A stretch of DNA of 64,000 nt from JBCDCY01 sp039180875. GTDB lineage: Bacteria; Pseudomonadota; Alphaproteobacteria; Rhodobacterales; Rhodobacteraceae. The notes beneath the pieces were generated by a model. It was given only the letters and a program-made list of their open reading frames with translations, was not told the origin of the DNA and did no database searches. Both the position numbers and the translations under genes were made by a program. The DNA lies in assembly GCA_039180875.1 (NCBI GenBank), contig JBCDCY010000003.1:186001-250000 (forward strand), given 5' to 3'. The stretch's first letter is position 1. Each line of letters begins with the position of its first letter. This document shows, in pieces, positions 32,293-40,496 of the stretch.

Positions 32293-33708
32293 ATGGAACC
32301 CGTCATCGACGTTCCGCAGAACGTCGCCAACTTCGCGCAGAAGATCGCAGCGCGCGGCATCCACACCGTAATCCGCTACTACAACCGCCAGAACAGCAAC
32401 AGCCTTCCCACCAAGCGGCTCGAGAAGTCGGAGGCCGAGGGGTTGGTCGATGCCGGTCTCGCGCTCGCCGTCGTCTTCCAACAGCGCGGCGGCGCCGGTG
32501 GCCATATCGAGGATCTCGACCGCGAAAGCGGCAAGAAGGACGCAGCCCGGGCCGTGGAACTCGCCGAGAAGCTCGAGCAGCCCAAGGGCTCGGCGATCTA
32601 CTTCGCCGTCGATCACGACTACTTCCGCGCCAGTGAGATCGCGGCGATCACGCCGTATTTCGAGGAAGCACGAAAGGCATTGGGCGATCGCTGGCGTGTC
32701 GGCTGCTATAGCTCGGGCAAGGTCGGACGGGCGATGCGGAACGCTGGCCTTGTCGACTTGATCTGGGTGGCGGGCGCGACCGGCTGGTCGGGCACTAAGG
32801 ACATCCTGCAGACCGATGAATGGGCGCTTTTCCAGCAGAGCCTGCACAAGACGTGGGACGGCGGCGCCTTCGGCTTCGACGGCAACGTGGTGGGCGCAGC
32901 CTTTCCCGACTACGGCCAGTTCACCATCGGCAATGGCGCGGCGCGCGTCGTTGCGCGCGGCTTTGCCGATCGCCCGCTTCCAACCCCTAGCCCGGTGCCG
33001 GCAACGACATTGATGGAGATCTCTGCCCGGTCGGGCCTCCGCCTACGGGGCGGGCCGGGGACGGAGTTCGCGACGATCACCTCCCTCCCCCTCGGTGCAA
33101 TCGTGCACGCGATCGGCAAGATCGATGGCTGGATCAAGGTCGATCTGGAGGGGGACGGCCAGGCCGACGGCTTCATGTCCGGCGAGTTCCTCAAACCGCT
33201 CTCTGGCGGCTTTCCTTTGGCCATCGCACCGCCGGTCGGCTCCACTTTAAGGCCGATCGACGTTGCCCGCGGCGAAATGGGTGTCTCGGAAATCGCAGGC
33301 TCAGCCCATAACCCGCGGATCATCCTCTACCACAGCACCACCACCCTTGCGGCTGAGAAGGACGAGGTCCCGTGGTGCTCCTCCTTCGTCAACTTCTGCG
33401 TCGAGCAGTCGGGGCGGATCGGCACCGACAGCGCCCGGGCCATGTCTTGGCACGAGGAAGCGTGGGGCAACGATGTCAGCGCCCATCCCAAGGAAGGCGA
33501 CATCGCCGTGTTCCGCCGCCGCGCCGGCGGGCCGTCGGGCGAGGTCAAGGGCGGTCACGTAGGCTTTTGGCTGTCGGACCAGGGCGATCGCATCGAGTTG
33601 CTCGGCGGGAACCAAAGCAACAAGGTCAAGATCAGCCATTATCCTAAGGACGGAACGTTCACGAACGGCACCAACCATTACGAGCTCTTGTCGGTCCGAC
33701 GACCGTAG
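32293..33708 (+). CDS. three-domain lysin-like protein (DUF1906 + SH3 + CHAP-like)
   Basis: A 471-residue protein with an N-terminal DUF1906 glycoside-hydrolase-like barrel (about 1-215; VDHDYF, GCYSSG), a bacterial SH3 cell-wall-binding domain (about 240-300), and a C-terminal papain-like peptidoglycan amidase of the TIGR02594 type (about 315-470) with nucleophile C362 (PWCSSFVNFC) and H422 (GGHVGFW). GGAGG lies 5-6 bases before the chosen ATG. No signal peptide is present, as in phage endolysins or secreted effectors. No phage or secretion genes are nearby. Codon use is slightly less GC-biased than in neighbours. Confidence 0.82.
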   Translation: MEPVIDVPQNVANFAQKIAARGIHTVIRYYNRQNSNSLPTKRLEKSEAEGLVDAGLALAVVFQQRGGAGGHIEDLDRESGKKDAARAVELAEKLEQPKGSAIYFAVDHDYFRASEIAAITPYFEEARKALGDRWRVGCYSSGKVGRAMRNAGLVDLIWVAGATGWSGTKDILQTDEWALFQQSLHKTWDGGAFGFDGNVVGAAFPDYGQFTIGNGAARVVARGFADRPLPTPSPVPATTLMEISARSGLRLRGGPGTEFATITSLPLGAIVHAIGKIDGWIKVDLEGDGQADGFMSGEFLKPLSGGFPLAIAPPVGSTLRPIDVARGEMGVSEIAGSAHNPRIILYHSTTTLAAEKDEVPWCSSFVNFCVEQSGRIGTDSARAMSWHEEAWGNDVSAHPKEGDIAVFRRRAGGPSGEVKGGHVGFWLSDQGDRIELLGGNQSNKVKISHYPKDGTFTNGTNHYELLSVRRP

Positions 33709-33813
33709 CGCGGCGGGCCAGGACCCCTTATCTCGAGCCCGGAGGGGTCTTTCGGCTCGATCGGCCGAAATACGACTACACCCCCTTGAACCAGCACTCA
33801 TGCAGCCCCAAAT

Positions 33814-33839
33814 ATGTTAATGTGATTAACATTCACATT
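33814..33839. promoter_or_regulatory. overlapping palindromes before the DUF2852 gene
   Basis: TGTTAATGTGATTAACA is a perfect inverted repeat (33815-33831), and AATGTGA-N7-TCACATT (33819-33839) is a second one sharing its centre. They lie 27 bases before the DUF2852 start, in an AT-rich patch that must hold the promoter. This looks like a repressor operator, possibly for two proteins; the regulator is unknown. Confidence 0.6.
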
Positions 33840-33865
33840 CGACAAGTGACAGGAAAGGTGCCGGA

Positions 33866-34294
33866 ATGGACACGATCGCTGACTGGCTGAGGCAAGCGGA
33901 AGCCTGGCTCGACGCACGGGGCAAGGGCGCATGGATCGCCGCCATGGTGCTCGGCTTCATCTTCGTCTGGCCGATCGGCCTCGCCCTTCTCTTCTACATG
34001 ATCTGGAGCAATCGCATGCGCTGTTCGCACAAGTCCCGCCGCCACTCTCACCGGCACGCCCGAAGCTCGACCGGCAACGCCGCCTTCGACGCGTACCGCG
34101 AGGAGACGCTGCGCCGGCTGGAAGACGAGCAGGAGGCATTCAAGAGCTTCCTCGACCGGCTGCGCAAGGCCAAGGACGAGGCCGAGTTCGACCAGTTCAT
34201 GGACGAGCGACGCAGCGGCACCTCGACCCCGCCGCCGGCCAGCCCGGGCGACGAGCGCGGCCCGATGGGCGGCCCGACCCCCGCCCCGGCCTGA
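33866..34294 (+). CDS. DUF2852 family membrane protein
   Basis: A 142-residue protein with one or two membrane segments near residues 24-46 (IAAMVLGFIFVWPIGLALLFYMIW) and a basic linker rich in His and Arg (RCSHKSRRHSHRHARSS), then an amphipathic helix with AFDAYREETLRRLEDEQEAFKSFL in two halves, matching the alphaproteobacterial DUF2852 pattern. The tail is Pro/Gly-rich. Function is unknown. It is preceded by a strong palindrome and followed by a hairpin, so it is monocistronic. Confidence 0.85.
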   Translation: MDTIADWLRQAEAWLDARGKGAWIAAMVLGFIFVWPIGLALLFYMIWSNRMRCSHKSRRHSHRHARSSTGNAAFDAYREETLRRLEDEQEAFKSFLDRLRKAKDEAEFDQFMDERRSGTSTPPPASPGDERGPMGGPTPAPA

Positions 34295-34323
34295 TCCGGG
34301 CGCCCGCGCCCGGTCCGCGACCC

Positions 34324-34349
34324 GCGGCCGCACCCCACGGTGCGGTCGC
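34324..34349 (+). terminator. hairpin after the DUF2852 gene
   Basis: An 11-base stem GCGGCCGCACC/GGTGCGGTCGC (one G-T pair) with a CCAC loop lies 29 bases after the stop codon. It lacks a T-tract but is well placed to end the transcript. Confidence 0.55.
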
Positions 34350-34414
34350 AGATCCAAGCCCCCTCCCCTCGCAAACGCCGTAAGCCCTCGCCATAGTGTT
34401 AGGATCGCGCCGTC

Positions 34415-34879
34415 ATGGCCACGATGCAGAGCAGTCCCATCGACAACCCCAACCATCCCGACCCCATCCAGGACGCGCAGTTCTACGCCGGTGTCCCCTC
34501 GCGCCGCTTCTTCGCCTGGGTGGTCGACACCGTGATCGTCGGCATTGCCGCCTTCCTGGTCGGCATCGCCAGCTTCGGCATCGGCCTGATCCTCTTTCCC
34601 CTCACGCTCTTGCTGATGAGCGTGGTCTACCGGACCTGGACGATCGGCAACGCCTCGGCCACCTGGGGCATGCAGCTGATGGGCATCGAGCTTCGCGATC
34701 AGCGCGGGCACCGCTTCGATGCGCGCACCGCGCTTTGGCACACCCTGCTCTACAGCGTCTGCATCGCCTTCTTCGTGCTGCAGGTGGTCAGCATCGTGAT
34801 GATGCTCGGCTCGCGCCGCAGCCAGGGCCTGCCGGACGTGCTGCTCGACACCGTGGCGATCAACCGGCCGCTGCACTGA
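34415..34879 (+). CDS. RDD family membrane protein
   Basis: A 154-residue RDD protein with three to four membrane helices. The defining Arg-Asp-Asp pattern is present as RRFFAWVVDTVIVG near residues 29-42, and the second helix is followed by the conserved ASATWGMQLMGIEL block. Function is unknown; some relatives affect ion homeostasis. The gene stands alone, 127 bases before bpt. Confidence 0.85.
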   Translation: MATMQSSPIDNPNHPDPIQDAQFYAGVPSRRFFAWVVDTVIVGIAAFLVGIASFGIGLILFPLTLLLMSVVYRTWTIGNASATWGMQLMGIELRDQRGHRFDARTALWHTLLYSVCIAFFVLQVVSIVMMLGSRRSQGLPDVLLDTVAINRPLH

Positions 34880-35006
34880 GGCGGTGCCCGAGATGCATCG
34901 CATTCGCTGCAACCGGCGGCGCCACGGCAGGAAAATTCTGTTGACGCTCGGCACGCTCTGCTACGGTTAAGCGGCGCGCAACCTTTGGCCGGCACACAAA
35001 CGTTCT

Positions 35007-35840
35007 ATGCGTCATCTGTCTTCGCTCTCGCCGCAGTTTTACGTGACGGCGCCGCAGACCTGCCCTTACCTCGACGGGCGGGTCGAGCGTAAGCTGTTTA
35101 CGGCCCTGCAGGGGGAGAACGCGGCGGAGCTGAACGACGCCCTGTCGCGCCAGGGCTTCCGGCGCTCGCAGAACGTGGTCTACCGGCCGTCCTGTGCGGA
35201 GTGCAATGCCTGCCTCTCCGCCCGGATCCAGGTCGATACCTTCGAGCCGACGAAGTCGCAGCGCCGCGTCCTCCGCCGCAACGAGGATATCGAGCGGGAG
35301 GGGACGGCGCCCTGGGCGACGGAGGCGCATTACGCCCTTTTCCGCCGTTACCTCGACGCCCGCCACGCCGACGGCGGCATGGCCGACATGGACATGTTCG
35401 AGTTCGCGGCGATGATCGAAGAGACCCCGGTGCGCAGCCGGGTGGTGGAGTACTACCTGCCCGAGCCCGAGGCGCCGCATCGCCGGCGCCTGATCGGCGT
35501 CTGCCTAACCGACATCCTGTCGGACGGCCTCTCCATGGTCTACAGCTTCTTCGATCCCACGCTCGAGCATCGCTCGCTCGGCACCTTCATCATCCTCGAC
35601 CATGTGGCCATCGCGGCGGAGGCTGGGCTGCCCTACGTCTATCTCGGCTATTGGGTGCCGGGCAGTGGCAAGATGGACTACAAGTCCCGCTTCCAGCCGT
35701 TCGAGATCTACCACGACGGCACCTGGCGGGTGGTGGAGAACCCGATGGCGGTGGAGCCCAACCGCCACCCCCTCGCCACCGATCCGATCCACGATCAGGT
35801 GGCCGCGATCGTGCTGCCGGAAACCGACCTCGCGGACTGA
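35007..35840 (+). CDS. bpt: aspartate/glutamate leucyltransferase (Bpt)
   Basis: Transfers Leu from leucyl-tRNA to N-terminal Asp or Glu of proteins, marking them for the ClpS/ClpAP N-degron route. The 277-residue product has the N-terminal cysteine-rich ATE domain (PQTCPYL, then SCAECNACLSARI near residues 58-70) and the C-terminal GNAT-like domain with YSFFDP, SLGTFIILDHV and YLGYWVPGSGKMDYK. Its own promoter must lie in the 127 bases upstream. It ends 2 bases before the convergent dehydrogenase gene. Confidence 0.92.
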   Translation: MRHLSSLSPQFYVTAPQTCPYLDGRVERKLFTALQGENAAELNDALSRQGFRRSQNVVYRPSCAECNACLSARIQVDTFEPTKSQRRVLRRNEDIEREGTAPWATEAHYALFRRYLDARHADGGMADMDMFEFAAMIEETPVRSRVVEYYLPEPEAPHRRRLIGVCLTDILSDGLSMVYSFFDPTLEHRSLGTFIILDHVAIAAEAGLPYVYLGYWVPGSGKMDYKSRFQPFEIYHDGTWRVVENPMAVEPNRHPLATDPIHDQVAAIVLPETDLAD

Positions 35841-35842
35841 GC

Positions 35843-36796
35843 TTAGCGGGTCGCCGTCACCTCGGCCCCCGGCACCTCCGGCTCGTCATCCGTCATCTCC
35901 GCCGGAAAACCGGGCGCGCGGATGTCGAGGCCGGTCGCCTCCTCCCACCGCCGGATGATGTTGGGCGAATGCTCGTCCGCGCCGTAGCGCGCGACGCCGT
36001 CCTCGATCAGGCTGAGCAGGAGCGGGCTGAGGTCGAGGGGCACGTCATGGCGCTCCGCCAGGCCCTGGAACAGCCCCACATCCTTGGCGACCAACCCCAG
36101 GGTGAAGTTGATGTCGCGGGAGCCGTTCAGGATCACCTGGCTCTCCGTCTCATGCACGAACGACGTGCCGGAGGAGATGCGGATCGCCTCATAGGCCGTC
36201 GCCAGGTTCATGCCGGCCGCTTTGGCCGTCACCAGCGCCTCGGCACAGCTCACCAGATTGGCGGTGGCGAGGTAGTTGGTGATGACCTTGAGGATGGAGG
36301 CGGAGCCGAGCCCGCCGGTGTGCAGGATCCGCCGGCCTATGGCGGAGAGCAGCGGCAGCGCCCGCTCGAACGCCGCCCGCTCGCCCCCGGCGAAGATCGA
36401 GATGTTGCCGGTGGCCGCCCGGTGGCAGCCGCCCGAGACCGGGCAGTCGAGCGCCGCGCCGCCAGCCGCCGCGACCCGGGCGCCGAGGCGGCGCACCTCC
36501 TCCGCATCGGTGGTCGACATCTCGAGCCAGAGCTTGCCCGGCCCCATCGCCTCAAGCACGCCCCCCGCGCCCGAAACCACCTGGTCGGAGGCGGCGGGCG
36601 ACGGCAGGCAGGTGATGACCGCATCGACCGCCGCCGTCATCTCCGCCGGCCCCGCAGCCCGCGCCGCCCCCTGCGCCTCGAGCCGCACCAGCGCCTCTTC
36701 GTCGAGATCATGCACCAGGACGGAAAAGCCATTCCGCACCAGGCTGCCCGCGAGCTTTCCCCCCACATTGCCGAGACCGATAAAGCCGACCCGCAT
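35843..36796 (-). CDS. NAD(P)-dependent beta-hydroxyacid dehydrogenase (HIBADH family)
   Basis: A 317-residue oxidoreductase with the N-terminal Rossmann motif GFIGLGNVGGKLAGSLV (4-20), the LDCPVSGG substrate motif near residue 120 and the KVITNYLA lysine region near 172. It is a paralogue of the protein at 3211, though the two differ in detail. The ATG at 36796 follows GGAGGAGG; the longer frame beyond runs antisense to trmO. It is monocistronic and divergent from trmO. Substrate unknown. Confidence 0.85.
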   Translation of the reverse strand: MRVGFIGLGNVGGKLAGSLVRNGFSVLVHDLDEEALVRLEAQGAARAAGPAEMTAAVDAVITCLPSPAASDQVVSGAGGVLEAMGPGKLWLEMSTTDAEEVRRLGARVAAAGGAALDCPVSGGCHRAATGNISIFAGGERAAFERALPLLSAIGRRILHTGGLGSASILKVITNYLATANLVSCAEALVTAKAAGMNLATAYEAIRISSGTSFVHETESQVILNGSRDINFTLGLVAKDVGLFQGLAERHDVPLDLSPLLLSLIEDGVARYGADEHSPNIIRRWEEATGLDIRAPGFPAEMTDDEPEVPGAEVTATR

Positions 36797-36953
36797 CGCA
36801 CCCTCCTCCGCCAAAGACCGCGAGCCTAGGCAGGACGCGCGCCCACGGGCAAGCACCGGTCGATCCCACCCGGCGCACCGCGCGCCCGACGCGCCATTGC
36901 CGCGCGGCCTCGCAACTGGAAAGGTCGGCCGATCGGAGCGGAGGGCGATGGCC

Positions 36954-37439
36954 ATGGCAGAGATGGATGCGCGGCCGGGCGAGGTCAGGCTGCCCTTCGA
37001 CCCGGCGACCCAGGTCGATGCGACGATCACTTTCATCGGCCGAATCCGCTCCCCCTGGAGCGACCCGGCGACGTGCCCGAAGAACCTCCGCCAGGCGCGG
37101 GAGCGGGGCGGCGGCGGCACGCTGGAACTCGCGCCGGGCTACGAGGGCGGCCTGCAGGGGCTCGCCCCGGGCGACACGATCATCGCGCTTTACTGGATGG
37201 ACCGTTCGCGCCGCGACCTGCTGGTGCAAGCGCCGCGCCATCGGGAGGGGACGGCCGGGGTCTTCGCCCTCCGCTCCCCGGTCCGGCCGAACCCGATCGC
37301 ACTCGCCACCGTGCGAATCGAGGCCATCGACCAGGCGGCCGGCACGGTGCGGATCGATGCCATCGACTGCCTCGACGGCACGCCGCTTCTCGACATCAAA
37401 CCGTGGATCGCCACCGTCGACCGCGGCGATGCAGGCTGA
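36954..37439 (+). CDS. trmO: TrmO-like tRNA (N6-threonylcarbamoyladenosine(37)-N6)-methyltransferase
   Basis: A 161-residue TsaA/TrmO family enzyme that methylates t6A37 of some tRNAs with SAM to support decoding. The beta-barrel motifs IGRIRSPW (near 27-34), LYWMDRSRRDLL, and RHREGTAGVFALRSPVRPNP (split here near 95-115) are all family hallmarks. The ATG at 36954 is about 8 bases after GGAGGG; an ATG at 36948 is a near alternative. Most TrmO proteins from enterics are longer, but 150-160 residues is normal in alphaproteobacteria. Confidence 0.88.
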   Translation: MAEMDARPGEVRLPFDPATQVDATITFIGRIRSPWSDPATCPKNLRQARERGGGGTLELAPGYEGGLQGLAPGDTIIALYWMDRSRRDLLVQAPRHREGTAGVFALRSPVRPNPIALATVRIEAIDQAAGTVRIDAIDCLDGTPLLDIKPWIATVDRGDAG

Positions 37440-37445
37440 AGCACG

Positions 37446-38267
37446 CTAGTCGCAGAACACCATCGCGTCGTTGATCTGCGCCACATCGGCCCGCGCGATC
37501 TGGCGGAGCTTGGCGTTCGGATCGCGGTGGCTGGCGGCGTGGATGCGGTAGCCATGGTCTGAGAGCAGGTCGAAGACATCCTCCCGCGCTTTGCCGAAAT
37601 GCTCGATCTTGCGATGCAGTTCGACCATCAGCACCGGCTTCTTCTCGAGCATCCGAAGGGCACCTTCGAGGACGTGGAACTCGTAGCCCTCGGTGTCGAT
37701 CTTCACCACGTCGGGGGCGAACTCTCCGGTGAAATAGTCGTCGAGCCGCACCATCGGCACGAGGGAGGTCACGCCCTCGGCCGACACCTCGCTGCCCGGG
37801 CCGCCGGTCTTGGGCATCGGCGCGAAGCCCGGCGCGGCCCCGGCGGCGGCGAGCAGGATTTGGACGTTGCTCAGGTGGTTTGCCGCCACGTTGCGGTGGA
37901 TGCGCCCGATCAGGAACTCCAGGGCCTCGAGCGCGAAGACCGCCCGCGCCTTGGCCGCCGCGATCAGGGAAAACCAGCCGAGATGGGCACCGACATCGAC
38001 GAACACCCCGTCCTTCGGCAATCGGTTGAGCAGAAAGCGGGTGGCGAAGGGTTCGTGCAGCTTGCCGCCCAGATAGCGCGGATAGAACCAGCTGCGGCTG
38101 TAGCGGTCGTCGGTCAGGAAGAACACCGATTGCCCGCCGACCCTGGCGATGTAGGAGATGTCCTCGGCCACCGGATAGTCCCCGGCGAAGGGATTGCGCG
38201 CCGGCGGTTTCGGCGCCCCGGCATCCGCCTTTGCCTCTCCTTGCCGCCGCCGCCCGCCGATCAGCAT
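37446..38267 (-). CDS. FkbM family methyltransferase
   Basis: A 273-residue SAM-dependent methyltransferase of the FkbM type. The SAM site is FVDVGAHLGWFSL (about residue 88-100), then ALEALEFL and the acidic DVVKIDTEGYEFHVLEG typical of FkbM proteins that methylate a sugar or polyketide hydroxyl. The ATG follows GGGGAGACG. It converges on trmO with 6 bases between, and is divergent from the sugar permeases. No polysaccharide locus is near, so the acceptor is unknown. Confidence 0.87.
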   Translation of the reverse strand: MLIGGRRRQGEAKADAGAPKPPARNPFAGDYPVAEDISYIARVGGQSVFFLTDDRYSRSWFYPRYLGGKLHEPFATRFLLNRLPKDGVFVDVGAHLGWFSLIAAAKARAVFALEALEFLIGRIHRNVAANHLSNVQILLAAAGAAPGFAPMPKTGGPGSEVSAEGVTSLVPMVRLDDYFTGEFAPDVVKIDTEGYEFHVLEGALRMLEKKPVLMVELHRKIEHFGKAREDVFDLLSDHGYRIHAASHRDPNAKLRQIARADVAQINDAMVFCD

Positions 38268-38369
38268 CGCCGTCTCCCCATGCCTCTCGCCCCGGCTATC
38301 AACTGCGGGGCGGGGCGACAAGCGTCGCGCGGGCTTTGCAGCCCTGCGCCGCCTCGCTAGGCTCGCCCC

Positions 38370-39479
38370 ATGAGCATGTCCGAGGGCGATCTCCTCCACA
38401 CGGTCGAGAGCGACGACATCAGCCCGGGGCGCCGGCGCCTAGGCCAATGGCTGTTCCGCGGGGCGAGCCTGGTGCTGGTGGCCGTGGCGCTGTTGCAGAT
38501 CGCCCAGTCTTCCGGTGGGCCGGATCTGGGGTTCGAGACCTGGCGGCCGCTGCTCTACGCCTATCTGCTCTGGGGCACGGCGCTCTGTGCCTCGCAGGTG
38601 CTGGTGAAGGGCGAGGTCGGCTGGCGCAACCTCTTCGTGTTGCCGGCGGTGCTCTTCACCGTGGCGATGGTGGTCTTTCCATTGGCCTTCGGCGTCTCCA
38701 TCGCGCTGTCGGACTGGAACCTCTCCTCACTCGATGGGCGCCGGTTCAACGGCCTCGACAACTTCCGCCAGATGTGGGCCGATCCGTTCTACTGGAACGC
38801 ACTGAAAAACATGGTCTATTACGTGGCGGCGATCCTGGTGGAGTACGCCATCGCCTTCGGCCTGGCATTGCTGCTCAACGCCCAGATCCGGGCGCGAAAA
38901 TTCTTCCGCGTGGTCTTCCTGATGCCGCTCATGCTCTCCCCCGTGGCGGTGAGCTGGATGGTCGGCAAATCGATGATGGAGCCGCGCTTCGGCCCGCTCG
39001 CCAACCTAGCGCGGTGGCTTGGCTGGGAGCAGCCGGCCTTCTTCTCCGACCCGATGATCGCCCGGGCGATGATCATGGCGATGGATGCCTGGACCTGGAT
39101 CCCCTTGATGATGGTAATCCTGCTCGCCGGTCTGCAGGCCCTGCCGCGGGAGGTGTTGGAGGCGGCCGAGGTTGACGGTGCCAGCGCCTGGCAGCGCTTC
39201 TGGAAGATCGTCTTTCCGCTGATGCTGCCGGTGAGCGTGACGGCCATCATTCTCCGCATCATCTTCAAGCTGAAGCTCGCCGACATCGTCATCACCGTGA
39301 CCCTCGGCGGGCCGGGGGGCGCCACCGACACGGTGACGAGCTTCATCTTCCGCGAATATCGCGACCGCTCCAACGTCGGCTACGGCACATTGTTGGCGGT
39401 GGTCTACCTCGTGATCATCATCGTCTTCGTCACGCTGCTCCTCAACCTCCTCTCCCGCTCCATGCGGCGGATGACCTGA
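38370..39479 (+). CDS. sugar ABC permease (MalF/UgpA type)
   Basis: A 369-residue ABC permease with a 65-residue N-terminal membrane extension (two helices) and then the six-helix core. The ATPase-docking EAA loop is EVLEAAEVDGASAWQRFWKIVFP, cut here near residues 255-277. It makes a heterodimer with the next gene product, 1 base downstream. No ATP-binding or substrate-binding gene is adjacent, so these must be supplied from elsewhere. Confidence 0.88.
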   Translation: MSMSEGDLLHTVESDDISPGRRRLGQWLFRGASLVLVAVALLQIAQSSGGPDLGFETWRPLLYAYLLWGTALCASQVLVKGEVGWRNLFVLPAVLFTVAMVVFPLAFGVSIALSDWNLSSLDGRRFNGLDNFRQMWADPFYWNALKNMVYYVAAILVEYAIAFGLALLLNAQIRARKFFRVVFLMPLMLSPVAVSWMVGKSMMEPRFGPLANLARWLGWEQPAFFSDPMIARAMIMAMDAWTWIPLMMVILLAGLQALPREVLEAAEVDGASAWQRFWKIVFPLMLPVSVTAIILRIIFKLKLADIVITVTLGGPGGATDTVTSFIFREYRDRSNVGYGTLLAVVYLVIIIVFVTLLLNLLSRSMRRMT

Positions 39480-39480
39480 G

Positions 39481-40401
39481 ATGGCGGTGATGGCGGAGGA
39501 ACTGGTCGAGGAGGTGCCGGCGGGCCTCCGCACCGGCATCTGGGTGCGGCGCGTCCTGATCTACGGCGCGCTGCTCACCTGGGCGGCGATCTGCCTCTTT
39601 CCGATCTACTGGACCGTCACCACGTCGTTCAAGGCGGCGCCCAACGTGATGCAGGGGCATCTGGTGCCCTTCGTCGACTACGAGCCGCGATGGCTCGGCT
39701 GGCGCTCCCTCGGGCTGTCGCCCGAGACCATCGGGCGGGTCTCCACGGTCCGGGAGGAGTTTCTGAAGCGCTTCCAGAACTCCGTCGTCACCTCGGTGGG
39801 CGCCTCGCTGCTGGCGGTGGTGTTGGGGTCCCTCGCGGCCTACGGGCTCAGCCGGTTCAGCTACCGCTTCGGGCCGATGCGGAACAAAGACATCTCGTTC
39901 TTCTTCCTCAGTCAGCTGATCCTGCCACCGGTGGTCCTCGCCCTGCCGTTTCTCGTGCTCTATAAGGAGCTGGCGCTGCTCGACACCACCCTCGGGCTGA
40001 CCCTTCTCTACACGCTGATCTCGCTGCCGATCGTCATCTGGATCATGCGCGACCAGTTCAACGCGATCCCGGTGGAGTTGGAGGAGGCGGCGTTGGTCGA
40101 CGGCCTCTCCGCCTGGGGCGCGTTTTTCCGGATCGTCCTGCCGATCTCGCTACCGGGGATGGTGGCGGCCTTCATCCTGTCGCTGATCCTCTGCTGGAAC
40201 GAGTATTTCTTTGCCGCCCTCCTCACCTCGACCGACGCCAAGACGCTGCCGGTGATGGTGGCGAGCCAGACCGGCTCGCAGGGCATCAACTGGTGGGCAA
40301 TGGCGGCGCTCTCGACCGCCGCGATTGCGCCTCTGGTGGTCGTGGGCGTGGTGCTGGAGCGCTATATCATTCGCGGCATGGCCACGGGGGCGGTGAAGTA
40401 A
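39481..40401 (+). CDS. sugar ABC permease (MalG/UgpE type)
   Basis: A 306-residue partner permease with six membrane helices. The EAA loop is VELEEAALVDGLSAWGAFF, followed by RIVLPISLPG. A loop of about 40 residues after the first helix is longer than in typical MalG proteins. It follows the first permease directly and ends the plus-strand pair; two strong hairpins follow before the convergent M42 gene. Confidence 0.88.
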   Translation: MAVMAEELVEEVPAGLRTGIWVRRVLIYGALLTWAAICLFPIYWTVTTSFKAAPNVMQGHLVPFVDYEPRWLGWRSLGLSPETIGRVSTVREEFLKRFQNSVVTSVGASLLAVVLGSLAAYGLSRFSYRFGPMRNKDISFFFLSQLILPPVVLALPFLVLYKELALLDTTLGLTLLYTLISLPIVIWIMRDQFNAIPVELEEAALVDGLSAWGAFFRIVLPISLPGMVAAFILSLILCWNEYFFAALLTSTDAKTLPVMVASQTGSQGINWWAMAALSTAAIAPLVVVGVVLERYIIRGMATGAVK

Positions 40402-40412
40402 GAGGCGGACCG

Positions 40413-40486
40413 CCCCGGACCTGATCCGGGGCCTCGCGCGCTCGGGGGGAGGTCCCGGACAATCGGCCTTGGCCGATTTCCGGGAC
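40413..40486. terminator. double hairpin between sugar permeases and convergent M42 gene
   Basis: CCCCGGACCTGATCCGGGG (40413-40431), a palindrome of the kind repeated in many alphaproteobacterial intergenic regions, is followed by a longer hairpin GTCCCGG-ac-AATCGGCC-tt-GGCCGATT-t-CCGGGAC (40452-40486). Placed between convergent stop codons it is probably a bidirectional terminator. Confidence 0.7.
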
Positions 40487-40496
40487 GGTGCGGGGG

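Noticed and set aside
32293..33708. Possible prophage around the lysin-like gene
   Set aside because: No capsid, tail, integrase, terminase or holin genes lie on either side; neighbours are ordinary chromosomal genes.
33817..33829. CtrA-like TTAA repeats before DUF2852
   Set aside because: The two TTAA blocks are 5 bases apart, while the CtrA site has 7; the palindromic symmetry fits a repressor better.
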